From positions 36,188 to 100,187 of the forward strand of contig JAKFYK010000085.1 in NCBI GenBank assembly GCA_021730905.1: 64,000 nucleotides of DNA, in the 5' to 3' direction. This DNA comes from Betaproteobacteria bacterium. Lineage in GTDB: Bacteria; Pseudomonadota; Gammaproteobacteria; Burkholderiales; SG8-41. The translations under genes were made by a program, and so were the position numbers. The notes beneath the pieces were generated by a model. It was not told the DNA's origin. It was given only the letters and a program-made list of their open reading frames with translations, and did not search any database. This document shows, piece by piece, positions 18,557 to 27,304 of this stretch (the stretch's first letter is position 1; each line of letters begins with the position of its first letter).

Positions 18557-18721
18557 TTAATCAGTAAAGATGTTGGGATACGCAAATCCGCCGGTAATCA
18601 GCATAATGCTGACCTTGCCTATCCACGCGAGTTTCTCGGGGGCGGTCATTTCTGCAAAGGGTTTGCCGGTAAGGGATGCTGGCGCCGCGCTCCCCTGCGC
18701 AGTCGGTTGCTGGTCTTCCAT
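18557..18721 (-). CDS. Small single-pass membrane protein (54 aa)
   Basis: Short gene supported by a strong Shine-Dalgarno sequence (AGGAGATTCAC before ATG 18721). The N-terminal half is Gln/Ala/Ser-rich, then AEMTAPEKLAWIGKV leads into a hydrophobic stretch SIMLITGGFAYPNIF and ends at FTD. One short membrane segment is likely. The motif TAPEKLAWIGK reads like a conserved coding product, not noise. I recall similar short hypothetical proteins in betaproteobacteria, but cannot name a family. It lies between the converging hydrolase and the BtuF-like gene. Confidence 0.6.
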   Translation of the reverse strand: MEDQQPTAQGSAAPASLTGKPFAEMTAPEKLAWIGKVSIMLITGGFAYPNIFTD

Positions 18722-18858
18722 GTGAATCTCCTGATTGAGAGTTTAAGAATGAATCGCCGCGCGCCGGCATTGAACGATGATCAGCAACGTACGATGCCGC
18801 GGGAGCAAGCCGCGCAACCATTCGGCAAGCAGTATTGCGCTACCCGCTTACCTCAACC

Positions 18859-19800
18859 TTACCGAGGCGCGCGCTCCTGGTGCTTGCGCATCTTGTCGGC
18901 ATAGGCAAGATGCGTGCAGATCGCGCGTATCCCATCAATAACACGCGGCGACTGGCGCTGGATGCTGTCGGGCGCGATGTAACGCGCGGGAATGGTGCGC
19001 AGGGCCGCCAGCGGCATGCTCTCCCAGCGCGCACGAAATTCCGTCTCGCCGTTCGCGGATCCGCCTCCCAGCACCATATGAGGGCGCGCCGCCAGCACGG
19101 ATTCGAACGACACGGCCGGCGTCAGCACCGGCACGTCCGCGAACACATTTTTCCCGCCGCACAGCGTAATGGCGTCGCTGATCATATGCGCGCCGTTGAC
19201 GGTGAGCAGCGGCTGATGCCAGATTTCATAGAACACGCGCAGGGGTTCCTGTGCGCCGGCTTTACTTCCGTAGCGCTCGCGCAAGCCGTGCAATTCGCGC
19301 TCGAAGCCGCTCGCTGCGCGCTCACCCGCAGCGGACGCGCCGGCGAGGATCGCCACATCGCGCAACAGTCGCGGAATATCCGCGAGCCGGGATACTTCGC
19401 TCACCCAAACGGCAATGCCCAATCGCTCCAGCTTCGCGATATCACCGGCTTGATTGCCGCTCTTCCATGCGAGCACGAGATCGGGTTTCAGCGTAAGGAT
19501 GCGTTCGATATCCACGCGAGCGCCGTCGCCGACACGCGGCAGGCGTTTCGCTTCGGGCGGATAGTCGCTGTATTCACTAACCGCGATCAACCGCGAGCCG
19601 GCACCCGCGGCAAACGCGATTTCGGTGAGATGCGGCGCTATGGAAACAATGCGCGCAGCGGGTGCGGCGAGACGAAATACTTTGCCGCGATCATCGTGCG
19701 CTTCCGCTGGCGCAGCGCTTGCCGAAACGCACACGCAGTACAACATTGCGATTGCGCAAGCAGCTCGCATCGATGTCGCGGCTGCGAGCCCGCGCACCAT
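18859..19800 (-). CDS. BtuF-like cobalamin/helical-backbone metal-receptor binding protein
   Basis: Periplasmic substrate-binding protein of the BtuF/FhuD type. It has a signal peptide (MRAACAIAMLYCVCVSASA), then RIVSIAPHLTEIAFAAGAGSRLIAVSEYSDYP, the classic opening of cobalamin-binding proteins, then LKPDLVLAW and a second lobe. The frame is open to 19878; I use ATG 19800, and ATG 19770, directly at the signal peptide, is equally plausible. No BtuC or BtuD gene is in the window. The gene follows aroG closely on the same strand. Confidence 0.8.
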   Translation of the reverse strand: MVRGLAAATSMRAACAIAMLYCVCVSASAAPAEAHDDRGKVFRLAAPAARIVSIAPHLTEIAFAAGAGSRLIAVSEYSDYPPEAKRLPRVGDGARVDIERILTLKPDLVLAWKSGNQAGDIAKLERLGIAVWVSEVSRLADIPRLLRDVAILAGASAAGERAASGFERELHGLRERYGSKAGAQEPLRVFYEIWHQPLLTVNGAHMISDAITLCGGKNVFADVPVLTPAVSFESVLAARPHMVLGGGSANGETEFRARWESMPLAALRTIPARYIAPDSIQRQSPRVIDGIRAICTHLAYADKMRKHQERAPR

Positions 19801-19810
19801 CGCGGGCAAA

Positions 19811-20881
19811 TCAGTCGCTGGATTCCGCCTTGAGCCGCCGCGCGCGCACGCCGGCGGCCAGCCCGTCGAACATAGCACGGGTTTCGTCCCAGCTGATGCA
19901 GCCGTCGGTAATGCTCACGCCGTACGCGAGCGCTTTCCCCGGTACCAGATCCTGGCGGCCGGCTTTAAGATGGCTTTCCGCCATGATGCCGAAGATGCGG
20001 CCGTCGCCGGCCTCGATCTGGCGCGCTACGTCCTGTCCAACATCGATTTGTTTTTCCGGCTTTTTGCTGCTGTTGCCGTGGCTGAAATCGATCATGATGC
20101 GCGCAGGTATGCCCGCCTCGGCCAGCCCTTTGCCCGTGGCATCGACATCGGCCGCACTGTAGTTCGGCGCTTTGCCGCCGCGCAGAATCACGTGGCAGTC
20201 TTCGTTGCCGGAAGTGGAAACAATTGCCGAGCGGCCTTCCTTGGTCACTGACAGAAAGTGATGCGGCGCCTGCGCGGCGCGTATCGCGTCGAGGGCGATC
20301 TTGATATTGCCGTCGGTGCCGTTCTTGAAGCCCACCGGACACGACAGGCCGGAGGCCAGTTCGCGGTGAATCTGCGATTCGGTGGTGCGCGCCCCAATCG
20401 CACCCCACGCCACCAGATCGGCAATGTACTGGGGCGTGATCATGTCAAGAAACTCACAACCCACCGGCATGCCCGAGGCATTCAGTTCCAGCAGCAACTG
20501 ACGCGCCACGCGAAGACCTTCGTTGATGTTGAAACTGCCGTCGAGCTTGGGATCGTTAATTAGGCCTTTCCAGCCCACCGTCGTGCGCGGCTTCTCGAAA
20601 TAAACACGCATCACGATCAATAGATCGGCGCTCGCTTTATCCGCGTAATCCTTGAGCTTGCCGGCATATTCCTTGGCCGCCTTTACGTCGTGTATGGAGC
20701 ACGGCCCCACGATTGCCAGCAGGCGGTCATCGGCACCGTGAATAATGCGGTGGATGGCCTGGCGTGTTTCAGCCACGGTTTTTGCCGCAGCGTCGGTGAT
20801 GGCGAACTCGCCGAGCACTTTCGCAGGCGACACCAGTTCCTTGATTTCCTTGATACGCAGATCATCGGTTTGGTACGGCAT
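19811..20881 (-). CDS. aroG: 3-deoxy-7-phosphoheptulonate synthase (class I DAHP synthase)
   Basis: Condenses phosphoenolpyruvate and erythrose 4-phosphate in the first step of aromatic amino acid synthesis. Its 356 residues match the E. coli AroG/F/H type. Signatures: LLAIVGPCSIHD (metal Cys), RVYFEKPRTTVGWKGLINDP, GARTTESQIHRELASGL, and MIDFSHGNSSK near the C-terminus. The start is ATG 20881. It lies 73 bp after tldD and has a TATAAT box of its own. Feedback specificity cannot be read from the sequence alone. Confidence 0.96.
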   Translation of the reverse strand: MPYQTDDLRIKEIKELVSPAKVLGEFAITDAAAKTVAETRQAIHRIIHGADDRLLAIVGPCSIHDVKAAKEYAGKLKDYADKASADLLIVMRVYFEKPRTTVGWKGLINDPKLDGSFNINEGLRVARQLLLELNASGMPVGCEFLDMITPQYIADLVAWGAIGARTTESQIHRELASGLSCPVGFKNGTDGNIKIALDAIRAAQAPHHFLSVTKEGRSAIVSTSGNEDCHVILRGGKAPNYSAADVDATGKGLAEAGIPARIMIDFSHGNSSKKPEKQIDVGQDVARQIEAGDGRIFGIMAESHLKAGRQDLVPGKALAYGVSITDGCISWDETRAMFDGLAAGVRARRLKAESSD

Positions 20882-20911
20882 GGCACTCTCAATTTACTGT
20901 AAAAACAATAG

Positions 20912-20917
20912 ATTATA
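20912..20917 (-). promoter_or_regulatory. Candidate -10 box upstream of aroG
   Basis: On the minus strand a perfect TATAAT lies 31 bases upstream of the aroG ATG in an AT-rich tldD-aroG gap. No good -35 hexamer at 16-18 bp spacing is visible, so this is a partial promoter call. Confidence 0.4.
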
Positions 20918-20954
20918 ACTGATATCGCTATGCAGCATTGTTACCAAAAAAAGG

Positions 20955-22433
20955 CTACTGGGCGGTGCCACCCACGGTAAGTCCGTCGATACGCAACGTT
21001 GGCTGCCCCACACCCACCGGCACGCTCTGCCCCTCCTTGCCGCAGGTGCCCACGCCCGAATCGAGCGCCATGTCATTGCCGATCAACGCCACGCGCGTCA
21101 GCGCATCGGGGCCATTGCCGATCAACGTTGCGCCTTTTACCGGCGAGGTGACTTTGCCGTCTTCGATGAGATACGCCTCGGACGCCGAAAATACGAACTT
21201 GCCGCTGGTGATATCGACCTGGCCGCCACCGAAGTTCACGGCGTACAACCCGTTTTTCACCGACGCGATGATTTCCTGCGGGTCCTTATCGCCGTTCAGC
21301 ATGTAAGTGTTGGTCATGCGCGGCATCGGAATATGCGCGAACGATTCGCGCCGTCCATTGCCGGTGGGCGCGACTTTCATCAAGCGCGCGTTGAGACTGT
21401 CCTGCAGATAGCCTTTCAGCACGCCGTCTTCGATCAGCACATTGCGCTGCGTCGGATTGCCTTCATCATCAATATTCAGCGAGCCGCGGCGGCGTTCGAG
21501 CGTGCCGTCGTCGACCACCGTCACGCCCGGCGAAGCCACGCGTTCGCCGATGCGCCCGCTGAACGCCGACGTGCCCTTGCGGTTGAAGTCGCCTTCGAGA
21601 CCGTGGCCTATCGCCTCATGCAGCAGGATGCCGGGCCAACCAGAGCCGAGCACCACGGTCATGGTTCCTGCCGGGGCGGGTTTCGCATCAAGATTCACCA
21701 GTGCCTGATCGACAGCTTTGCGCGCGTAATCCTGAAGCACTTCATCCGTGAAGTAGGCGTAATCAAAACGCCCGCCGCCGCCCGCGCTGCCCTGCTCACG
21801 CCGGCCATCGTGCTCGACAATGACTTGCAGCGACACGCGCACCAGCGGACGCACATCGGCGGCTTGCGCGCCATCGCTGCGCGCGACCATCACCACTTCG
21901 TATTCGCCCGCGAGCCCGGCCATCACTTGTGTCACGCGCGGATCGAGGCTGCGCGCGTAGCGCTCCAATCGCTCAAGCAACGCCACTTTTTTCGGATCCT
22001 CCAGGCTCGCCAGCGGATCGTGCGGCAGATACAGATTGCGCCCCTGGTTGCGCCGCGCCACCTGCGTCGCCTGCGCGCCCTGGGATCCGCCCTGGCGCGC
22101 GATGGCGCGCGTGGCTTGCGCCGCCGCTGTGAGTGCATCAAAGCTGATGTCGTCCGAATAGGCAAACGCGGTCTTTTCGCCGCTCACCGCGCGCACGCCC
22201 AAACCCTGGTCGATGTTGAAGCTGCCGGACTTGACGATGCCTTCTTCAAGGCTCCACGACTCGCTGCGGCTGTACTGAAAATACAGATCGGCGTAATCAA
22301 CCTGATGCAACATGATCTGGCCGAACACCGTGTTGAGCTTGCTGTCGTTCAACGCGTACGGCGACAGCAACGTGTCGTACGCGGTTGAAAAATTAATCGC
22401 GGGTGCTGCTGTGGCACTGGTGATAACTGACAA
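20955..22433 (-). CDS. tldD: Metalloprotease TldD
   Basis: Cytosolic zinc protease subunit that acts with TldE/PmbA (microcin processing, CcdA degradation in E. coli). Its 492 residues and the zinc motif HEAIGH (H272, E273, H277), followed by [10 protein letters not shown], are diagnostic. The C-terminus ends in [14 protein letters not shown]. The start appears to be TTG 22433, preceded by AAAGGA at five bases. That ribosome binding site sits within AT-rich repeat copy 4, so the element supplies the translation signal. It is the second gene after the nitrilase. Confidence 0.95.
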   Translation of the reverse strand: MSVITSATAAPAINFSTAYDTLLSPYALNDSKLNTVFGQIMLHQVDYADLYFQYSRSESWSLEEGIVKSGSFNIDQGLGVRAVSGEKTAFAYSDDISFDALTAAAQATRAIARQGGSQGAQATQVARRNQGRNLYLPHDPLASLEDPKKVALLERLERYARSLDPRVTQVMAGLAGEYEVVMVARSDGAQAADVRPLVRVSLQVIVEHDGRREQGSAGGGGRFDYAYFTDEVLQDYARKAVDQALVNLDAKPAPAGTMTVVLGSGWPGILLHEAIGHGLEGDFNRKGTSAFSGRIGERVASPGVTVVDDGTLERRRGSLNIDDEGNPTQRNVLIEDGVLKGYLQDSLNARLMKVAPTGNGRRESFAHIPMPRMTNTYMLNGDKDPQEIIASVKNGLYAVNFGGGQVDITSGKFVFSASEAYLIEDGKVTSPVKGATLIGNGPDALTRVALIGNDMALDSGVGTCGKEGQSVPVGVGQPTLRIDGLTVGGTAQ

Positions 22434-22460
22434 AATAATCCTTTAAAAACAAATAGTTAC
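22431..22460 (-). repeat. AT-rich repeat, copy 4 (C type), nitrilase-tldD junction
   Basis: On the minus strand: TAACTATTTGTTTTTAAA, then GGATTATTTTG. Its first TAA (22459-22457) is the nitrilase stop codon, and its final TTG is the tldD start codon, so the element is the entire 23-base intergenic gap. It contains an AAAGGA ribosome binding site. It closely matches copy 6 before the TcuA-like gene. Confidence 0.85.
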
Positions 22461-23317
22461 ATTAAAGTCCGATGGCTGAGCGCCGGGAGATTGCGGCGCA
22501 GCCCCTGCACATGCGACAAATCGATATCGGCGATCACCACGCCCGCACCGCGCGGCAAACGATCCAGCACCACGCCCCACGGATCGATGATCATGGTATC
22601 GCCATGCGTTTCGCGGCCGTTTTCATGATGACCGCCCTGCGCAGGGGCCACCACGTACGCCAGGTTTTCGATGGCGCGCGCGCGCAACAGCGTTTCCCAA
22701 TGCGCGCGGCCGGTAGTCTCGGTGAAAGCCGACGGCACGAAAATGATGTCCACCTCTTTCATCGAGCGGTACAGCTCCGGAAACCGCAGGTCGTAGCAAA
22801 TCGACAGCCCCAAGCGGCCAAACGGCGACGCCAGTGTCACCGGCTGATGGCCCGGCTCGATGGTGCGCTCCTCGTGATACCGCTCTTCGCCCATCTGAAA
22901 ACCAAACAGATGAATCTTGTCGTAGCGCGCGACCTGCTTGCCCGTGTGGTCGTACACCAGGCAACTGTTGCGCACGCGGTGCGGATCAGCCGACACCAGC
23001 GGCGCCGAGCCGCCAACAATCCACACGCCGTGGGTGCGTGCGGCCTCGGACAGGAACGACTGGATCGGGCCCGTGCCTTCCGTTTCGCGCACGGCGACCT
23101 TGTCGGTGTCTTTCATGCCCATCATGCAAAAGTATTCCGGCAGCGCCACCAGGTCCGCGCCCTGCGCGGCCGCCATGGCTATCAGGCGTCCGGCTTCGGC
23201 GAGATTGTCTTCGACACGCGGCGCGGAAACCATTTGCAGCGCCGCCAGGCGCGCGGCGCCGGGCGCTTTGCTACGCGCGGTTGCTGAAGCGGGCGTTGGT
23301 GAAAATCGGGAGTTCAT
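22457..23317 (-). CDS. Carbon-nitrogen hydrolase (nitrilase superfamily, Nit1-like)
   Basis: 286-residue amidase of the Nit1/deaminated glutathione amidase type. The Glu-Lys-Cys triad is visible: Glu in ALPEYF, Lys in DKIHLF, and C174 in CYDLRFPE. The last residues are SHRTLM, with the stop codon supplied by repeat copy 4. ATG 23317 gives an Ala-rich leader of about 20 residues before the conserved LAALQM. In betaproteobacteria this gene commonly sits between yhdP and tldD, as here. Likely role: metabolite repair of oxidised glutathione side products, inferred from the family. Confidence 0.88.
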   Translation of the reverse strand: MNSRFSPTPASATARSKAPGAARLAALQMVSAPRVEDNLAEAGRLIAMAAAQGADLVALPEYFCMMGMKDTDKVAVRETEGTGPIQSFLSEAARTHGVWIVGGSAPLVSADPHRVRNSCLVYDHTGKQVARYDKIHLFGFQMGEERYHEERTIEPGHQPVTLASPFGRLGLSICYDLRFPELYRSMKEVDIIFVPSAFTETTGRAHWETLLRARAIENLAYVVAPAQGGHHENGRETHGDTMIIDPWGVVLDRLPRGAGVVIADIDLSHVQGLRRNLPALSHRTLM

Positions 23318-23374
23318 GTGAAGATTCTCAATGTACTAAAAGTCGTCGCACGATGCGCGGCAAACACGCCTCTG

Positions 23375-26300
23375 CTAATCAACGTTGCGCACGGACTCCG
23401 GCCGCTGCGGCGGATTGATTTTGGTCACCACCGGATCAACCCAGTTGCCGGTAACGCTGTAATTGAATGTGACCATCTCGTCCAAGGGATCCTTGAGCAG
23501 CTTCTGCGCAATAAAGGCCGCCAGCCCGGCAATGGGCCCGCCCGCGATCGCCCCTATGATGGACACGCCGTCCGACACATGCGGATTGACTTTCACGCGC
23601 AGATCCTGCGTTTCCTTGTTGATATCCACCGAACCGCCCATCACCACGCGCGCAGATGGGCCGGTAATGCGGAAATTTTCCGTGGTAACAATGCCGCGAT
23701 CTATCTTGACCGCGCCCAGCACTTCGTCAAACGCGAAGCCATCACTGAATATATCGCGAAAATCCAGCGTCAGGCGCCGCGGCAGTGACTGCAGACTCAC
23801 GATACCCAGCAGTTTTGCAATGCCCGGCTCCATTTTGAGAAACTGGCCTTTCACTGCCTGCAACACGAAATTGCCCGACAGCGTCGGATAGTCGAGCTGC
23901 TGCGGTCCGCCGCTCCAACTGAGCGATCCGCCGATGGTCGCCATGCCGCGGCGCACGCCTTCCGGATAACCCAGCCGCGTCAACATTTTACCCACGTCCG
24001 TCATGTCCCAGCGCACATTGACCATAGTGCGCGGATTGGCCAGCCACGACTGCCACACGCCGTCTACAGTCAGTATGCCATCCGCGTTGGATACCCTGAG
24101 CTGCTCAATGCGCCAGTCGCGATCTTGCGGTGTTGCCTTTAACTCGAGCTTGCCCAGCATCTTGCTGCCCATCTGAAAATTTTCTGCCACGATGTCCAGC
24201 GTCGGCAGTTGTGGCGTCTCCGTGACTGCTGATTTTTCCGCGGCAGGCACAACGGCCGCAAACGGCGTGGCTGCAGGAATGATGAATTTCTTCATCCGCG
24301 CCACCAGCCGTCCTTTGCCCTGCGGGCTCCAGTCGGCGGTACCCTCGAATTCTTTCCCGCTTAATGTATAGCGCGTAGTCGCAGCATCGGGTTTCATGCT
24401 GGTGATCGCGATGTCGCTGAATTTTCGATCATAGACTTCGAGTTCGCCGAACTTCACGTCCAGCGCCGCCAGGGTGTAACTGACACCGCCGCCATCGCTG
24501 CTGGCTATCTTCAGCCAGCCGTCAAGATTTGCCGATTTGAGCGCACCGCTAATCCACACGCCATCGCGCTCCAGCTCGCCCGCCACGCCACCACCCAGGC
24601 GTACCACGCCGCGGTCGATCACCATCCGCTTGCCTTCGGTGTGGCGGCTGAATCGCGCGCTGATAAGTTCGCCATACGTCACGCCCACCACATCCCGGTC
24701 GTTGCTGACAAAGCGCCGCTCCACACGCACCGGTATGGACTCCGACACAGTTTTCACGAACGGCGCGGGCAGATTGGAGGCAATGCCCTGCAACGTCGAT
24801 TCCAGCACCACGTCCACGGTTTTCTTGCGCACACTGAGCGTACCGCGCCAGTCCGCCGCACCACGCACATAAGTGAGCCACGCCGGCCCGCCTGCTCGCC
24901 GCACCGTGTCGGGATTGACGCGCCCCTGCAGGCCGATGCGGATGGTGCCGTCGCGCTGCGTACTGCCGGATACCGTCATGGGCCCGCCGAAAAACGTCGC
25001 GGTGGCAGCCGGCACATTCACACCCGCTTCGGTAAATTCGAGTCTGCCGTTGACTTGTTCGAGCGGCGGCAGCGAAGGCTCCACGATGATCCTGTTGTTG
25101 ACCATCTGGAAAGCGCCGACCACGCGTGTCTTGTCGAGACTCGCCAACGGCAACTCCAGTTTCAGGTCGAGCTTGCCCGCGCCTTCAGCCTGCATGCCAT
25201 CGGTGAAATGTTCGATATACCCCGCCACCGGACTGGCAGCAATGAACTTGAGAAAATCCGGCGTGGGGCCTTCCGCTTCTCCGGTAACCGTCAGCACACG
25301 TCCTGCCGGCTGCGACAGATCCGGCATTTCAGCATGCACCTTGGACAACCGCACACCGTAGATTGTGCCGTGCCGCGCGACGATGTCTATGCGCTTGCCG
25401 CGAAACGCGAGGTCGCCTTCGATGTTTTCGATGTTAGGCCAGCTTTCTCCATAGCGCAGCGCGCCGCCGGAAAGCTTGGCGGTAACGAAAAATGTGCCGC
25501 CCTTGTTGTCCGGAAACGGAAACTCACGCAGATCGCCCTTGACGCGGAAACTCACGTCGCCGGATGTTCCCGCGACGAATGCCGCCTCCATCCACGGCCG
25601 GGCGCCTTTTGCGACGGTAACCGGCAGATAGCGCATCACGCTGCGCGCATCAGCGCGCATCAGATTGCCGGTAAGATCAATGATGCCCGGCTGCTCCGGC
25701 ACCGTGCGATAACTGCCGCTCAAGGTTCCCGCAAGATCGGCATTGTGGTACGACACGTTCGACAACTTCAATTCAAAACCTTTGCTGTCGCGCGCCCAGC
25801 CCGCGTGCGCGGTCAGCGTATCGAACTGCAGCACCTCCTTGAACAGATCAGGCAGATCCAGTTTCATCTCGCGCGCCGTCAGCTGCGTGGTACCGCCCTT
25901 TTCCGTTGCATCCAGATGCCCGCTGACGCCCTTTAGTCCCGGCAGCGCTCCGTAGCGATTAATTGCCAGATCCTCGAAGCGGCCGCGCGCGCTGTATTTC
26001 GCGGGGTCAGGCAATGCGCCGTCCCACTTCGCCAGCACATCAAACAATCGGCCCTGCGGCGACAGCTCTGACAGCCGCTTGCGCGTCTCGTCGTCAATCG
26101 GCAAATGATCTGCCAGCGAAATCAGCGGCGCGATATCAATGGCATTGGCCTTGATTTCACCTGCGGTCGGCTTGCCTTCCGGATTGATGGCCGCCTTGAG
26201 GGTAAAATCCATCGGCTGCAGTGTCAGGTTTCCGGAAGTGGTCAGCGCGAGCTGCGCCGTTGAAAATTCGACCGTTTTCGGCGTTTTTTTCCAGCCTAGG

Positions 26301-27193
26301 CGCCCGGAAAGATGCGACAGGTCGAGTTGGGGCAAGTCCTTGGCAAGCCGTGTGCGCACGTTGGACAACCGTACATCGGCGAGCAGTTCATGCACCGTCA
26401 TCGCCCCGACACTTGCCCATGCGCGCACGGCGCCGGCGCCTTGCGAAAACTCGAAAGGAAAGGGTATCCATGTACGCCACGCCGCGATGTCCGCGTAATC
26501 AAGCTGCACGAAGACGCGTCCTTTCCATGCCGCAAGATCCCGCATGGACGCCCCCTCAAGGTCGCCGCGCAGATCGACCGCACTTGCCAGCTTCTCGGGC
26601 GGAATCGCCTTCAGGCCAAAACGATGGTGACGACCGCGATTGACCAGATGTGCTCGCACCTGCTGCAGCATCAATGTTGGCACGCCGCGCACCTCGTCGG
26701 TCCAGGCAATGGCCGCATTGTGTATTTCAATATCACGTTGTGCCAGCAGCCAGTCGGAAAAACCGCCCTCGCGGCTATCGCCGGACATTTCAATGCCCGC
26801 GACGGAAATGATGCCGCGCTTGTCGCGTCGGATATCCAGCGCCGGTTCATACAAATCAATGGAATGAAAGCGCGGGCTCCACGTCGGTATTGACAGCCAC
26901 GACACCGTGCTATCCACGCGCTGCAATTTGAGCGCGGCACGCCCTGATTTGTCGTGCAGCACCACGGCTTCAAGCTTCAATTCGGGACGCAACCCGTCCC
27001 AGCTGGCGTCTATGCGCCCGATGGTCACGTGCTGCCCGACCGCCTTGCTCACGGATTGGGCAATCGTCCCCCGGTAACGCTCGATATTGGGCAGCACCCA
27101 ATAGCGCAACGCAAGCACCGACGCGGCGGCGATCAGAACCAGGGCGAGCACAATCCACACCAGCTTGTGCCACACCCACGCCGCGACGCGCAT
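23375..27193 (-). CDS. yhdP: YhdP-family AsmA-like envelope protein
   Basis: Giant inner-membrane-anchored periplasmic protein of the AsmA-like/YhdP (DUF3971) family, implicated in phospholipid transport to the outer membrane. One N-terminal helix (HKLVWIVLALVLIAAASVLAL) is followed by about 1200 residues of beta-rich repeats, ending in the conserved tail GDVSFRVKG...VNPHVSDGVSII...PLDEMVTFNYSVTGNW. The frame is open to 27271; ATG 27193 (MRVAAWVWHKL) places a short cytoplasmic segment before the helix, giving 1272 residues. It is divergent from glnE. Confidence 0.92.
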   Translation of the reverse strand: MRVAAWVWHKLVWIVLALVLIAAASVLALRYWVLPNIERYRGTIAQSVSKAVGQHVTIGRIDASWDGLRPELKLEAVVLHDKSGRAALKLQRVDSTVSWLSIPTWSPRFHSIDLYEPALDIRRDKRGIISVAGIEMSGDSREGGFSDWLLAQRDIEIHNAAIAWTDEVRGVPTLMLQQVRAHLVNRGRHHRFGLKAIPPEKLASAVDLRGDLEGASMRDLAAWKGRVFVQLDYADIAAWRTWIPFPFEFSQGAGAVRAWASVGAMTVHELLADVRLSNVRTRLAKDLPQLDLSHLSGRLGWKKTPKTVEFSTAQLALTTSGNLTLQPMDFTLKAAINPEGKPTAGEIKANAIDIAPLISLADHLPIDDETRKRLSELSPQGRLFDVLAKWDGALPDPAKYSARGRFEDLAINRYGALPGLKGVSGHLDATEKGGTTQLTAREMKLDLPDLFKEVLQFDTLTAHAGWARDSKGFELKLSNVSYHNADLAGTLSGSYRTVPEQPGIIDLTGNLMRADARSVMRYLPVTVAKGARPWMEAAFVAGTSGDVSFRVKGDLREFPFPDNKGGTFFVTAKLSGGALRYGESWPNIENIEGDLAFRGKRIDIVARHGTIYGVRLSKVHAEMPDLSQPAGRVLTVTGEAEGPTPDFLKFIAASPVAGYIEHFTDGMQAEGAGKLDLKLELPLASLDKTRVVGAFQMVNNRIIVEPSLPPLEQVNGRLEFTEAGVNVPAATATFFGGPMTVSGSTQRDGTIRIGLQGRVNPDTVRRAGGPAWLTYVRGAADWRGTLSVRKKTVDVVLESTLQGIASNLPAPFVKTVSESIPVRVERRFVSNDRDVVGVTYGELISARFSRHTEGKRMVIDRGVVRLGGGVAGELERDGVWISGALKSANLDGWLKIASSDGGGVSYTLAALDVKFGELEVYDRKFSDIAITSMKPDAATTRYTLSGKEFEGTADWSPQGKGRLVARMKKFIIPAATPFAAVVPAAEKSAVTETPQLPTLDIVAENFQMGSKMLGKLELKATPQDRDWRIEQLRVSNADGILTVDGVWQSWLANPRTMVNVRWDMTDVGKMLTRLGYPEGVRRGMATIGGSLSWSGGPQQLDYPTLSGNFVLQAVKGQFLKMEPGIAKLLGIVSLQSLPRRLTLDFRDIFSDGFAFDEVLGAVKIDRGIVTTENFRITGPSARVVMGGSVDINKETQDLRVKVNPHVSDGVSIIGAIAGGPIAGLAAFIAQKLLKDPLDEMVTFNYSVTGNWVDPVVTKINPPQRPESVRNVD

Positions 27194-27304
27194 GGTGGCA
27201 CCGCCGAGTCCGCTGGAAATTGCCTTTATCGTCACGCAATGCCTGTTAAAATATGAAAATGAAACAACCACTTAGCGGGCTTTTTTCATTGTCGTCATTC
27301 TACT

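Noticed and set aside
20882..20954. TTTTTTTGG and TTGTTTTTA runs between tldD and aroG as a tenth repeat copy
   Set aside because: Only the T-rich run is shared; the AAGTATTTG half is missing.
24641..25936. 431-codon plus-strand frame inside yhdP
   Set aside because: Antisense shadow of yhdP without motifs.
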